From contig OZ037894.1 of NCBI GenBank assembly GCA_964035575.1, positions 1,178,001 through 1,242,000 on the forward strand: 64,000 nucleotides of DNA, read 5' to 3'. The notes under the pieces were generated by a model. It saw nothing but the letters and a program-made list of their open reading frames with translations, searched no databases and was not told where the DNA came from. Shown one piece after another: positions 20,186 through 31,840 of the stretch; position 1 is the stretch's first letter; each line of letters opens with the position of its first letter. This DNA comes from Rhynchopus sp. YZ270_cl-10 (lineage: Eukaryota > Euglenozoa > Diplonemea > Diplonemida > Diplonemidae). The position numbers and the translations under genes are program-made.

Positions 20186-22634
20186 ATGGCAAAGAAGCGG
20201 ACAGCCGCACAAGCAGAACTAGATGAGCACACAGAGGAGTATGACGTCGACGCTGCCAGCGACGACCAGACGGTGCTGTCGCTCTCGGACACCAGCAGCA
20301 GTGCAGAGGTGCGGGCCGTCGTTAAGAAGGTCAAACCTGTAGCAAAACGCACGCCTGCACGGAAGAAACCTGCGAAGAAGGCGCCACGCAAGAAGGCCCC
20401 ACCCGCAGTATCACCCCCAACACCTCCAACACCACCACCTGTCCATAACTTTGAGACCTTCACATATGCACCGTTCCGTGCGTCACGTGCCCTAGGCAAC
20501 TATGAAACCCTCTTTGCCAAGGCAGTCCCCATGCAGGCAGCGTGCGCAGACCCCTCTGCGGCAGGCTCGCCTCTCGCAGACCTGTTCTGCGAGTCCACAA
20601 TAGACTATACTTCAGAAATGCTCGAACAAAGCGGCGTCACCGTCCCCCTGCTCGGCAGGGATAACTACGACGTAGGCAGCGCGAGAGAGCCCGCCGCCGT
20701 CTGCGTGACTGCGCTCAACACAGGGTTTCCCTTTCCACGGACGGTCAAGTGGTCGCCGTTTTCCTACAAAGAGGGCAGAAAGTGCTGGCGATATCTTCTC
20801 GTCTCCGGGCTGCGGACTCCACAAGAGTTGACTGTTATTTCAAAAAATCGGACCCCTGAATGGCATGAACGGGAGGCGGAAATGCGGTGTGGGGACATAG
20901 CGCGATTCAGCAGGGTGCTGACGTGCTGGCGGGTGGAGGTGATGCCGCTGGCGGAGGCGGGGCTTGCACCGACGAATGCAGAAGAGAAGGCCGCTACGTT
21001 GGAGCTGTGCATCCCTGAGGCGGTGCCCTCTGAGTGGTCGCTGCGGGACTTTACGTGGCTCGGGAAGGGTGAGGACGTGCTGGCAGCGGTGTGTGTACGA
21101 CAGTTCCGCCTCGTGGCGAAGGAGATCAACAGACGCGGCATCATCGCCACCTGCACGAACAAAGGCCACGTCGCGGTGTACGCCATCCCCGACGTCTCCC
21201 CTGACGAACACCTCACCCTCCAGCCCTTCTGCGCAACACAGTCCCCAAACACAGCCCTCACCACAGTCATCTGGCACACCCGCGGCGGCGAGGCGTGTCT
21301 CTTCTGTGGGACGTTGGGTGGCGACATTCTGAATGTCGTGATGCTGCCGAAGGGTGAGGGTGCAGAGCTGATCGTGGTGGCGCGCTTTCGGGCACATTCG
21401 TACGGGTTTGTGCGCAAGCTGGAGGTCATGACGTTGTGGCATTTGGACAACGCGAAGGCTGTTGTGGAGGATCCTTCCCTAGAGACACCGTACCCGCAGG
21501 ACTGCCTCCCGCCGTTGGAGTGGGCCGACCCGCCAGAGACGAATCTTCCGAACCTGAACGTGAACAGCATGCTCCCGGACCTGCCCGGTGCACAGCTCTC
21601 GTACACGCTTGTCTCGCTTGGACAGGGCGAGCTGAAGCTCCGTATGTGGGACACCCGCATGCTCTACAACGCAAGCGTGCACGGCACCACACAAGGCACC
21701 CGAGCACGCTGCTTCCTGTCTACCTTCACCGCAATCCCAGGCGGCCCGCTCCTCGGAGGCAATGAGGACAGCTCGATTGACACACAGCCGCTGCATCAGG
21801 TGCTCCCAGGCCGGCCCGTTGCTTCAAGTGAAGCTCTCCTGGTATGTCTTTGAGGGTTATTTGCACTTTATTATACACAACGTATTGCAGTTTGGTGGCG
21901 AGGCCCACGCCCCCATCTTCCACCTCCATCATGCAAGCGACTCACGCAGACGTAAGGCAAAGACGGCACGTCCCGTGGATGGCCTGCTAGCCCTCACCAC
22001 CAGCTGCGGGTCTGTCAAGCTTGTCCGCTACGTAAAGCGCGCCTTCTCGAACTGCATAGATTCGCTCTCCTCGCGAAATAGGAGTACCAAGATATGCCCG
22101 ACGTGCATGCAGCCTGGGGTGCAGCTCTCCATGATGGTATGGCCACATAGTGTTCTCTTCGGGTACTAATGAACATTCCCCTCTTCCTCTTATCAACACC
22201 ACCACTGCAGGGGTGTGCGTGTGCCTGCCGTATCATGCCGAAGAAGGCACGTGAGCAGCACATTTCCGTCACCAACATGATGGTCACGATGGGGCAGAAG
22301 TGGACGCTGCCGGCTCAGGCTGGTGAGCGCCCGAAGGTGTCGATGGAGGTGAAGATGGCGCCCTCGTCAGGTATGTCACCTGCCGCACAATATGCTGCAT
22401 GCTTGGAGACCCCCATGCCTCCCCATGTTCCCCACGCACCCACGCACCGTGCACATCTCCATCACCCATAACAACACAGCGCAATACGCAGCTGCCCAGG
22501 ACAATGCCTCAGAACTGACGAACTTCATCACACAGCCGTTTGACTACCCAATGGACTTAGCCACCAGCGACGACGGCTGCCACATGATTGCGGTCGCCCT
22601 GCCGGGTGGTGTCGTCCTTGTGATGCCCTTTTAG
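20186..22634 (+). CDS. WD40-type propeller protein, possibly a TFIIIC subunit (four exons)
   Basis: Exons 20186-21841, 21891-22136, 22211-22370 and 22480-22634 give 738 residues; introns are 49, 74 and 109 nt, all GTATG...CAG, and the third splits a codon that rejoins as GCG. The first 85 residues are acidic, then Lys/Pro/Ala-rich (KKPAKKAPRKK), as in DNA-binding tails. The rest reads as a divergent beta-propeller: RGIIATCTNKGHVAVYAIP (about 315-333) is a blade, LKLRMWDTR (about 492-500) is WD-like, and the end LATSDDGCHMIAVALPGG is another blade. A Lys-rich N-terminus plus degenerate propeller fits the TFIIIC110/Tfc6 type of RNA polymerase III factor. Other WD40 proteins remain possible. A CPTC motif lies just before the second intron. 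Confidence 0.7.
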
Positions 22635-23547
22635 GCTGCAAAAGGAGCACAGAAAAGTGCGCAGCAACGTACCTGTGTCCCGGAGGCGTTTTTTTGTACC
22701 AAACTTCGCCTTTTCTCCGATCGTTTTCTTAAATATGGACGTCACTGCTGACATCTAGTAGAGTAGCTAATAAAGAGGGGCGTGGTTTTTATATTGTTTC
22801 CTGCTTGTCTATTTACCATCTTGCCACCTCTCATCACTTAAGAAGTATCACGTCGCGAGACTTCCGGCTTTAGTGGGTGTTCCGCACCTAAGGCCGACGT
22901 GCACTTCATCTCCCTCACACCGCCGCTTACCTTCTCCTTCACAACCCACAATCGTACTCTATTCGACGTCCCTGCTATTTGTGGGAGGATGCTCCCTTTG
23001 TTGGCCACTCGTGGCTCGTCCGCGGAGGTCGCGTGCTGGCGCGAGTCAGAACCGGCGAGCGTCAACAAGTCAGACAACGCTACCTCAATCGCCGCCATGA
23101 CTGGATGGTTGTGTTGAGAGCGTTCTTCAGCGCCTTGGTGGTCTGGAGACACTACAAACTTGCGGGTTTGCGAAGCTGTTACAGCACTGGTCGCAAGGCG
23201 ACTATGACTGACTCACTTTATCCCGGTCAAAGGTCACTTTGTCAAAGGGGAATGTGCAAGATGGGTATCCTGCTTTTATAAAAGCATATCCGATTTTCCT
23301 TTTAAAATTATATCTCTGCTCATGCACAGCCCCCTCAGAGTCTGTCTTTGTCAAAGAGTTGTGTCGCTAGGTCCTCCTCTGCCGTGCTGGATTTTATTGT
23401 CCTTTTTTTTGCAAAACACCTACCTACCGTTTGCACTCTGGTTTTGTCACCACCGCCACACCACACCTCCCACACAACAGTGTTCATAGACACAACCCTC
23501 CTTCTGCACTCTTTCGTCTAACCAACGAAGGAGTGGCCAACACAACC
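22635..23547. other. Spacer with an uncertain coding-like fragment
   Basis: CTAATAAAGAG at about 22765 may be the polyadenylation signal of the upstream gene. From 22842 to 23117 the plus strand is open without an ATG, and the minus strand 22838-23152 is open with one (104 codons). Base composition is coding-like but neither has a known domain; a gene relic is possible. Confidence 0.4.
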
Positions 23548-26322
23548 ATGTCAACAGCGACAGAGGTGCACAGTGCGAAGGTGCACCCTTCTAATACCAC
23601 TGCGAACCACACCCTCAGCGGGCTGCACAACCTGAGCAACCTGAGCGGCGAGGCCGACAAGAGTGAGCAGGACGACACGGCACGGCAGGTGCTCTTCCTG
23701 CTGCAGGTGAAGGACACGGAGCTGCGACGTCTGCAGGCGGATGTGGCAGAGCTGCGCAACGAGAAGCACGCCTTGCAGACAGAAGCCAAGACACTGCGTA
23801 CGCAGGTTGTTGCGCAGACGGCACACCAGAAGCAGGAGGCAGCGGCACAACGGGACACAACCCTGATGCTTGAGAACATGCAGCGCAGTCTGGACTTCTC
23901 TGCCAGCGAATACGACGAGCTTGTGGCAGAGAAGCGCATCCTCCTCACAAAGGCACGCAGCGAGGTCGAGACTCACGAAGCCCTGCGCAACGAACTCCAG
24001 CAGGAACGTGCTGCGCGTCTCATGCTTGAGCACCGTGTCGACGAGGCGGAGCAGGAAACACTCAACCACAAAGAGCTTGCAGCAAACCTCACACAAATGC
24101 TCGACCTGCAGAAGGAAGAGGCCCGAGACAGGGGGATTGAAGAGGACAACAAGACTAAGCAGCACAGCACCATCCACGCCTCGTTGACCACACAGCTTGA
24201 GGGGAAGGAAGCGGAGCTGATCCGTCTGCGTGCGCTGCTGGACGAGGCCTCACACGCCGCAGAGGCGAAGCACTCTGAGCTGCAACGTGCGTTTCAGTTG
24301 TCCGAAAGCGCCGAACAAAGTGCAACCGAGGCGCGAAGTCAGGAACGACTGCGGGGTGTTGAGGTGGGCGAGCTTCGTGCGCGAGTCGAAGCTCTTGAGG
24401 CAGCTCTGCAGGAGTCCCAGCAGCAGGTCAAGGAGCGGACAACAGAGCTGAGTGCTGCACAGCGATCAGAGGAGGACGCGACCACACAGTTCCGCACACA
24501 AATACAAGACGTGCAGGAGCGTCTGAGTGCAATCCAGGCAGACAACGCACACCTGCAGGCAGAGCGTGGCACCCTTGAGGCTGCACTGTACAGCGCCCAG
24601 CAGGAGGCCTGCGAGAGTGTGTCCTACAGGGAAGAGGTCGATACGCTCAAGCAGCAGCTCAACGACGTCACCACACTGCACGCCAGCACGGAGCTGGACC
24701 TGCACAAGCAGAACAACGAACGGCGTGCGCAGGACGCACGCCTGAGCGAAGTCACCTCGATGCTTCAGGTTCTTGAGCTCGAGCAGGAGCAGCTTCTGAA
24801 CGAGGCGAGCCGTGTGACGCTGCTGGAGTACGAGAAGAAGGACCTCGAGAAGCAGGCAACGTCGCTCAAGGCGGAGGTGCAGTACCACGAGAGTGCGGCA
24901 GCGCTCAACCAGCAGGCGCTCCTCGATCTGCACGAGCAGATGCGTGCTGCACAGGAGGAGGCGCAGACACGCATCACCGCGCTGCAGAAGCGGCTTGCCT
25001 CAGCAGAGCGCGAGGTGCAGTCGAAGCAGCACACCATCGACGCCTCCAGCAACGCCAACGACGCTGCAGAGCTGGCACTCAGCAGCGAACGCGACAAGAC
25101 ACACCTCCTCCACAACCAGGTCGCCGCCCTCGAAGCAGACCTGCAGGACGCACAGCTGCTGTCGGAGCGTCTCCGCCGTGCCTTGAAGCAGCTCAAATCT
25201 GACAAACTCGCGGCAACGGAGGAAAAAGACAGCTTAGAAGTTGACATGAAACACCTCTCACGGCAGGGTGTCGCACATCTGCACGAACACCAGCAGGTCG
25301 TCGCTTCGCTCACATCTGAACGCGACCATTTGGCCGCACAGCTGCTCGACGCTGAGATGCTGCTAGAGGAACGTGAGATCGACGTCGCTGCGTCAAAGCA
25401 TTCATACGACGCATCTGTGTCCGCAAACAGCGAACAGGGCAGCCGCATCCTCCGCCTCGAGGCACAGCTGAAGGAGATGAAGCAGCAACGCGACTCCTTT
25501 GCCAACGAATGTGCCCTGCAGACACGCAGGGCTGCCGAGAAGGAGGCGATGCTGTCTCAAAGCACGACGCAGTTGGAGGTGGCTACGCAGGAGCGTGCCG
25601 AAGCGCGCCGTGCTGTGGAGAGCCTGAAACGGAAGGTGAAGCTGTGCGAGCAGAAGGCACGGCTTGCGGAGGGGAAGCTCGAGGAGACGGAGCGTGGCGA
25701 GCAGTCACGCAAGGACGAAGGTGCTGCTGCACAGCGCATACGAGAGAACCGCCGCCGCCAGGAGGTCATGAGCGAGATGCGTGGGGAGAAGGCGAAGCTT
25801 AACAAGCAGGTCCTCGACCTCACCGACGCACTACACCGGGCGGAGGAGCGCAGCCGTGCGTTGATGGGCGAGCGCTCGCGTCTGTCGAAAGTCAACTCCG
25901 AGCTGAAGCTCAAGACAGAGCACACAGACACAACGCCTCCACGCGAGTGGCATGACTACGTGCTCGCACAGTGGCTGGAGGTCGTCAACTTCCTCGTCAC
26001 CTACATCACATCGACACTCCGCGAGATCGACTCTCTCCGCCACGACAAAGGAGACCTCATACACTTCGCGCACCTCTCAGACGCAGACGACTCAGCGCTC
26101 TTCAGCACAGCGAACCTCTCTGTCGAGCACTACACGCAGCAGCTCCGCCACGCGCTCGGATTCAAAAAGGGCACCACGCTCCCTACGGTACCGACACCGA
26201 AGTACCTAGGTGGCCTGAGGGATGGTGGGCGTGTGTGCAAGAACGCTGCAGATATTATTGAAGCCTTGATCAAAAGGGTGACACGGCTTGAGTCGGAGAA
26301 GGCGAACCTAGTCGCGGCATAA
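23548..26322 (+). CDS. Long coiled-coil protein
   Basis: 924 residues, one exon. ATG at 23548 is the first ATG of a frame that is open further upstream. After a short Ser/Thr-rich start (to about residue 42), nearly everything up to residue 795 is heptad-type coiled coil with Leu at regular spacing and very many Glu, Gln, Ala, Arg and Lys. The last 125 residues are different: PREWHDYVLAQWLEVVNFLV and LREIDSLRHDKGDLIHFAHL suggest a folded helical domain. Such proteins usually act as scaffolds at the cytoskeleton, basal body, flagellum or Golgi. I cannot say which. There is no signal peptide or membrane segment. Confidence 0.85.
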   Translation: MSTATEVHSAKVHPSNTTANHTLSGLHNLSNLSGEADKSEQDDTARQVLFLLQVKDTELRRLQADVAELRNEKHALQTEAKTLRTQVVAQTAHQKQEAAAQRDTTLMLENMQRSLDFSASEYDELVAEKRILLTKARSEVETHEALRNELQQERAARLMLEHRVDEAEQETLNHKELAANLTQMLDLQKEEARDRGIEEDNKTKQHSTIHASLTTQLEGKEAELIRLRALLDEASHAAEAKHSELQRAFQLSESAEQSATEARSQERLRGVEVGELRARVEALEAALQESQQQVKERTTELSAAQRSEEDATTQFRTQIQDVQERLSAIQADNAHLQAERGTLEAALYSAQQEACESVSYREEVDTLKQQLNDVTTLHASTELDLHKQNNERRAQDARLSEVTSMLQVLELEQEQLLNEASRVTLLEYEKKDLEKQATSLKAEVQYHESAAALNQQALLDLHEQMRAAQEEAQTRITALQKRLASAEREVQSKQHTIDASSNANDAAELALSSERDKTHLLHNQVAALEADLQDAQLLSERLRRALKQLKSDKLAATEEKDSLEVDMKHLSRQGVAHLHEHQQVVASLTSERDHLAAQLLDAEMLLEEREIDVAASKHSYDASVSANSEQGSRILRLEAQLKEMKQQRDSFANECALQTRRAAEKEAMLSQSTTQLEVATQERAEARRAVESLKRKVKLCEQKARLAEGKLEETERGEQSRKDEGAAAQRIRENRRRQEVMSEMRGEKAKLNKQVLDLTDALHRAEERSRALMGERSRLSKVNSELKLKTEHTDTTPPREWHDYVLAQWLEVVNFLVTYITSTLREIDSLRHDKGDLIHFAHLSDADDSALFSTANLSVEHYTQQLRHALGFKKGTTLPTVPTPKYLGGLRDGGRVCKNAADIIEALIKRVTRLESEKANLVAA

Positions 26323-27094
26323 GGGGTGGGTAGGGAGAGGGGCAGGGACAGTGTTGTAGGACACTTTAGATGGGGGTATTTTTTTGAAAATTGGTTCCCA
26401 ATCCCAACATAGTTATAGAGAAAGCGAGAGAGAGAGACTCACTACCCTTATTGTCGCTCTCACTCATGACTCATCCATTTGATGAGGGGGACGGCACCTA
26501 GCTGTTAGTGTGTCAACTGTATGCCGCGTTTTGTCTTTTGTCTGAGATACGTGTCCACTAGAGGCAGATTTCATCAATTTTTCTTTCTTTTTTGAGGCCT
26601 CAAATTGGAAGGGGCAGCATGAATTACGTCCACACACAGTGTGTCAGGGGTCACACACCAAAGGGTATACTGTGAGAAGAGGGCTTTTGATTTTTTTTTT
26701 CAGTATTTCAATTAGAAGATATGTGAGTAGTTGTTTTTGTAGACAGTTCCCCTTGAGATCCCCCGCGAAGAGGTGCACACATGCGTTGTTGGTGGGGCGG
26801 CTCATATAAAAGGAGAGAGCGCTTCACGCAACACCGTACACAGCGGAGCTCCGTGGAGTGTGGTACACATCGCGCAATAGAGAAACAAAAAAGTAAAAAT
26901 TATTTTGAATGCATATTTATCTCTGACGAAGACAGTATCATGTGGCTACAACAACAATGCTTTCTTCACGCCTTGGGTGAGATGGGCTATTTTTTTTGAC
27001 AATGTGACCATGTGCTCTCATATTTGTCCACTGACACTGCTAACAGAATAGACACAACACAACAAACCATGCTGTAAGAGAAAAGGGGGGTTTT
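26323..27094. other. Spacer with one module C copy
   Basis: A shortened module C lies at 26655-26697 (CACCAAAGGGTATACTGTGA, then GAGGGCTTTTGA and a T run). A plus-strand open frame at 26781-26999 has no recognisable content. Confidence 0.5.
26655..26697 (+). repeat. Module C copy, short form
   Basis: Keeps the CACCAAAGGG...GAGGGCTTTTG core but lacks the TCAAGTCA end. Confidence 0.55.
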
Positions 27095-28909
27095 ATGTCT
27101 TTTGGGATGTTTGCGCGATGTGTGGCGCTGCTTCTGTTGGCAACGGAGGTGAGTGCTGGTGGGAAGAGTATTTTCCAGCTGGGGACGCTGATCGACCAGA
27201 AGCCGTGGACGGTGATGATTATGTACTTCGCAGTGTTCTTGATCACGATTTCTTTGGAGCTGACGGTGCACTTTGTGCACCACACTGTCGTGTCGGACAG
27301 TGGGAAGAGTATTGCACACCACGTGACGCAGGAGGTGATGATTCTTGGTGGTATCGCTGCCGTTCTTGTTGTATTTGAGAACCTTGGTGGTGCGGCCCTC
27401 ATTGATACCGCGCTGTTTCACTACGTCCACTTTGTTATCTTCGTCATGGCGATTCTGTTTATTACAATGGTCTCCTGTCTCTTCGCTGTGGTAGAACGGT
27501 CGTGGCAGAAGTGGAGTCGGTTTGAGAATGCGCTGGACGAGATTGAATTTGACCCTTCGCTTGACCAAGAGACGCGCTGTGCGTTTATGGACAAATATGT
27601 CAACCAGACGCCGTCGATGGCGAAGATGGCGTCTGCGATAGTCTTCTTCAAAGCAAACCTCCCGGAACGGCTGCGCGGCGTCTCCTTCAGCAGATACATG
27701 AGGAAGATGCAACGCAAATTCATGCTTGAGTTTCTGGACCTACACGTTTCTTCTTGGGCGTTGCTGGGGTGTCTTATGCTTCTTGCTGCTATCGTTACTG
27801 GGATCACCAATGAAATCTCCACCAACACCTTAGTAACCATCGGGCTGTGGGTGCTGATCATCGGCTACGGGAGCATGCTTTGCTTGGTTGTGGTTTTCTT
27901 CAAAATCCGCAGGGAGTTCACGGACTTCGCATCTGAGGTTCAGTACCGCTCTACAGGGAAAGGAAAGGTGCGTCCCCAGGCGGACCACTTCTGGCGCAAC
28001 CCTCACTTCATGACGAAGATCATGCAGACCATGTTGCTGTACCAAGTCTTCTTCCTCGCGACAGTCATCACCAACCACGCCTACCGTCTCATCCAATCTG
28101 ACCAAACCGGGGATTTAGGTTGGCCTCTCGTGTTTGTCTGTGTTCTTCCGAGTTTGTTTGTCTTTTTGGTGATGATTCCGTTGATTTTGCCGCCGTTCAC
28201 GGTGCTAGCATCGATGGGAGAGTATTTGGACCATGATGCGATTATCTGCTTAATGGCGAAGGACAAAGCTAGCGGGCGGTTTAGGAGGCATTGGACACGG
28301 AATGGAGAGGTCCTCGCCCCGCCTAAGTATTTGGGCAAGAAGATGGGTGTCCTGGTGGCGCAGAAATGTGAAGCTGTGCCTCCAAACGAAAAGCGTGACA
28401 TCGACATCCAATGCGCAGAGTGCAACCGTAATGCAGCGACTGTACGCTGTCCGATGTGCGGATTTCTTTGTGCAGAGTGTGATGTGGACTATCACCGCCT
28501 CCGCATGCAAGTACACCACACCCGAGGCCCGGTGTGTGGTAAAGAAGACGAACCAATCCTTCTCAAAAAGAAGAAGGAGACAGCGCACACTCTGCTCGTG
28601 GAACGGCTCAAGACGCTTGAAAAGGAGAGCAAGCGGAAGGCGTTGGCGCAGGCTGTGGCCGAAGGGGCAGGGGGAGGGGAGGAGGAGATGGTTGAACTGA
28701 CCCCGCAGACTCTTGAAGCGTCGATCGAGCTTGACAGAAAGAACAAAGGCAGACGCAAAGCGCGTGGCAAACACAGCAACCCTTCCGAAGGGAGCTCCGC
28801 AAAGCTGTCCAAAAGCTCCACTGGAGATGACGGTGGTGGTGGTGGGGCAGACGCGGACTACCAGCCACTGCTCCCTGGGCGCGCGAAGAGTGGGAGGGGA
28901 AGGAGGTGA
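27095..28909 (+). CDS. MLO-like seven-helix membrane protein with a B-box-type zinc finger
   Basis: 604 residues, one exon. Seven hydrophobic helices can be placed at about 41-60, 82-103, 108-133, 205-226, 230-256, 300-322 and 333-362, with a long loop between the third and fourth, as in the MLO family. An N-terminal hydrophobic stretch (RCVALLLLATEVSA) may be a cleaved signal. Plant MLO proteins are plasma-membrane proteins that bind calmodulin and act in calcium signalling. Here the C-tail has instead a Cys/His cluster at about 437-477: CAECNRNAATVRCPMCG, then CAECDVDYHRL and HH, spaced like a B-box. A Lys-rich, Ser/Gly-rich tail follows. B-boxes bind zinc and proteins, so this tail may recruit a partner. 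The MLO assignment is by topology and loop pattern, not by residue-level alignment. Confidence 0.75.
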   Translation: MSFGMFARCVALLLLATEVSAGGKSIFQLGTLIDQKPWTVMIMYFAVFLITISLELTVHFVHHTVVSDSGKSIAHHVTQEVMILGGIAAVLVVFENLGGAALIDTALFHYVHFVIFVMAILFITMVSCLFAVVERSWQKWSRFENALDEIEFDPSLDQETRCAFMDKYVNQTPSMAKMASAIVFFKANLPERLRGVSFSRYMRKMQRKFMLEFLDLHVSSWALLGCLMLLAAIVTGITNEISTNTLVTIGLWVLIIGYGSMLCLVVVFFKIRREFTDFASEVQYRSTGKGKVRPQADHFWRNPHFMTKIMQTMLLYQVFFLATVITNHAYRLIQSDQTGDLGWPLVFVCVLPSLFVFLVMIPLILPPFTVLASMGEYLDHDAIICLMAKDKASGRFRRHWTRNGEVLAPPKYLGKKMGVLVAQKCEAVPPNEKRDIDIQCAECNRNAATVRCPMCGFLCAECDVDYHRLRMQVHHTRGPVCGKEDEPILLKKKKETAHTLLVERLKTLEKESKRKALAQAVAEGAGGGEEEMVELTPQTLEASIELDRKNKGRRKARGKHSNPSEGSSAKLSKSSTGDDGGGGGADADYQPLLPGRAKSGRGRR

Positions 28910-29065
28910 AAAGAGGGGGCTGGGGAACAACAATAGAAGTGAGTAACACATATTTAAGTATAGGTTGGGAAGAGGGGGGCGGGCGGGGGCGTTTTTTTTT
29001 TTTGTCTTTTGTAGTGCTCAGTGTTGGGAAATGGTTTGTTGTGGAGATGTGTATGTGTGTTGTTG

Positions 29066-29120
29066 CAGGTGACTTGGCACAGAGAGAGTCTTAGGTTCAT
29101 CTTTATAACTTTTCTTTTCT
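29066..29120 (+). repeat. Module A copy after the MLO-like gene
   Basis: Reads AGGTGACTTGGCACAGAGAG, then AGTCTTAGGTTCATCTTTA. It lies about 160 bp after the stop, so could be in the 3' UTR. Confidence 0.65.
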
Positions 29121-29732
29121 AATACAAGCGTAGCTTAAAGGAGAAAATAGTTCCTACGGTTCCTACGGTCGCCGAATGCCCCTCTAAGGGTAAATTGAGC
29201 AATCAACGAAAAAAAACCTTTCCTTTTACTTTAAGTAACTTACCCATCAGAGTTACTATTTTTCATTGGGGAATACATGGTGCACCCTTTTATGATTACT
29301 GGTTGCTAAAGTAGTAAGAATCTGCATCAACGTCGATACATAGCAATACACATCAACATTTATGAGAAGGAGAAAAAAAATGACAAAATAATACACACCT
29401 AAATCAAAACACCCTTTCGTTTGTAGTCTCATTAAGAAGCTACTTTACGGTTTACTACGACTCGTAAAAAATGGAGCACCAGCTCTCCGTTTTATTTTTA
29501 TTTTTATTTTATCAAATTCAATTGCCTTTCTTTTTTATGAATTTATATTGCGTCTAACAGCCCCCTCCTCTGCAATGCTCTCCCTGCTGACCACACTCTT
29601 ACCGTTTTATTGTAGTAAAATACTATTCCGTAACAAGGGAAGATAGCATGGTACCGTTACGCGGGACACATGGTAACCTGGGAATACGACGATCAAGTAA
29701 AATGACTTGTGGTTTATTTATTTATAAACAAT

Positions 29733-29780
29733 ACCTGCGTCCGCTGATGAACGGTGAGGCGTTTGCAGTTTCAACTTCTC
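29733..29780 (+). repeat. Module B copy
   Basis: Reads CCTGCGTCCGCTGATGAACG, then GTGAGGCGTTTGCAGTTTC; a C-to-T change in CGCTG distinguishes it. Confidence 0.75.
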
Positions 29781-30968
29781 CATTGATTGGTAGTTTCACC
29801 ATTGTAAGCGATCCTACAAGGTAGGAAGGAAAAAAAAAAATACCACAAGTCAAAGTCATTTACTTCACCGTTGTGTAAGAGAGGGGGAGGGTCGTTGGAC
29901 GTCAGCCATGTTGTGTTCGCAGCTCTGCGGCACTCATCCGGCAGTGTGGTGGGCAGCACAAACAAAGCCTGCAGCAACTACTGTGTCCTTTCGCCTCACC
30001 TTGGAGTGGTTGAGTGCGACTCTGTTTTGTTTATTCATCCGTTTTGTGCCCTTTGTTTTTTTCCCCAAGTGCTTTGCTGTCCACAAAAGCGATAGGCTCT
30101 GCACTTCCTACCTCACATTTTTTTCATTGAAAAATGTGAGCCAGAAATATACCAATAAACTGTTCACAGAGCAGTTGGCAGATGACTTTTATCTGGGGTA
30201 TTTTTTTTTGTGTTCATTTTTTCTTCCGATAAAGATTTGTGATCAAAAAATGGTGACTACCTGAGGGGCTGAAAAAGTCATCATTTTTTTTTTGGACAAA
30301 TTTTTTTTCTTTTTTTTCCCCCCCCGTTTTTTTGTGATAATTCGCAGGGCGTTCGCTATCGCCATCGTTTTTTCCTGATCGTGGCGAAATGCCAAAAAAC
30401 CCGAAATTTTTGCTTTTTTACTAGTGCTTAAAATAGGTCAAAAAAATTTTCCGCCGGAGAGAAGCTAGTTCGTGGGGGGTGAATCCCTGGTACTGAGTGG
30501 TCAAAAAAAATTTGCGATTTGCGCGTGATCCCTTCCCCAGCACAAGTGCTATTACAGCTGCACTTTCCTGATACTAAAACCAGCAAAACGATGGAGAATT
30601 TCATCAATCCCCCCTCACTGAGGGTCTCTTTGTGTTGTTTAATCAAACAGATGTACAAGAGAGAGGCATCTGTCATGTGAGACTTCATCCTTATTTTGAT
30701 TATTTTCAATAAACTAAAACGTCTCTCTGCCGTTGAAGGTAGAGTTGACACGAGTAGTGACACCTTCTATAACAGGGGCTTCAGCAGACTGCAGGATTGA
30801 GGAGCGGGAGTGCTGGGGAAACTTCCTCTCACGGCAGGCGGGTTTGCGGAACAGTGGACACCCCTCTGCGACCCCCCCTCCGGGGGGGTCGACAGGGTGG
30901 TGGGGAGAAATCTCTCTCTCTTTATTTTTTTTTCTCCCCTTTTTTTATTTATTTATTTATTTATTTAT

Positions 30969-31083
30969 ACAGGGTTTCGCCCCGGTGGGGCGAAGCCCTG
31001 GGGCGAAATAAAATGTCATTTTTTCAGGAAAAATTTTTTTTAACGAAAAAAAATATTTTTCGCCCCGGGGCGAACGCCCTGAT
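30969..31083. repeat. Foldback repeat with TTCGCCCC arms
   Basis: CAGGGTTTCGCCCCGGTGGG at the left faces CCCGGGGCGAACGCCCTGA at the right. The left arm itself folds (GGGTTTCGCCCC against GGGGCGAAGCCC). A single related arm, GCAGGGCGTTCGC, lies at about 30345. Confidence 0.7.
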
Positions 31084-31840
31084 AATTCGTCTGTAGCCCG
31101 GTGTGGTCTTTCCTCTCTCTCTCTTTTTGCTGATATGTGCTGTGTGCGGGTGAACATGATTGCGTACCTGCCTCAGTATTAAAAACTCATTATTATTCGC
31201 CTTTGGGCGACTTTTGTGTACAGAACCCGTCCTCGGACAGGTGATTGTCGAAACTACAAAAATCTTTACAGTGGCTCTCCTCCTCGGGTGCCTGCACTTA
31301 ATAACCAAAGTTTTCAAAAGTTTTAAATTTCAAAAAAAAAAAAAAAAACTCAGTTACAAAGTTGCGCGTTCCCAACGATGTGATGCGCCACAGTCCCATC
31401 TTTCAATTTGTTCTGTTCTGTTCTGTATTCTCTTCGGGCGGGTACGGTGGTGGGGGCGATAAACCGGGGGGAAGCCCCCTTATTTTTCTGTTACATTTTA
31501 GGGGTTCCCTAGCTCAGGCCTAAACAAGACTATCCAATAAACTAGATTTTTATATTTCTTTTGTTTTGCACTTTTCTTCATCATCACCTTTTGCAGGGGG
31601 GCTCCACTGACCCCCTTTTCACTACCTCTCGCGGGATGAGGTTCAACAGAAGCACCAGAGATAGGGGTAGATAGGGGTGGTCCTGACCGCGTTGTTGAAG
31701 AGCATAAAACAGCGTAGATGATTACAAATTATTCTTTTGAAATTACCCTTTGACCAAACACAATATACACATCTGACAGCACAATACACACACCTCTGCA
31801 AATAATAAAAGAAGTAGCCGTGTGAACTGTGCACCCAACC

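Larger units (their letters stand above)
28910..31840. other. Repeat-rich spacer without a gene
   Basis: Contains module A (29066-29120), module B (29733-29780), a D-like copy (31268-31345), a palindrome at 30969-31083, and a TTTA run at about 30945-30968. No convincing coding sequence is seen. Confidence 0.6.

Noticed and set aside
20764-21660. Long minus-strand open frame of 298 codons
   Set aside because: It lies fully inside the WD40-type gene; GC-rich coding DNA often leaves the opposite strand open. The same holds for long minus frames at 23484-25931, 35491-36728 and 58683-59944.
23431-23547. Upstream extension of the long coiled-coil gene
   Set aside because: The frame is open but has no ATG before 23548; the extra 39 residues would need a TTG start, unlikely in a eukaryote.
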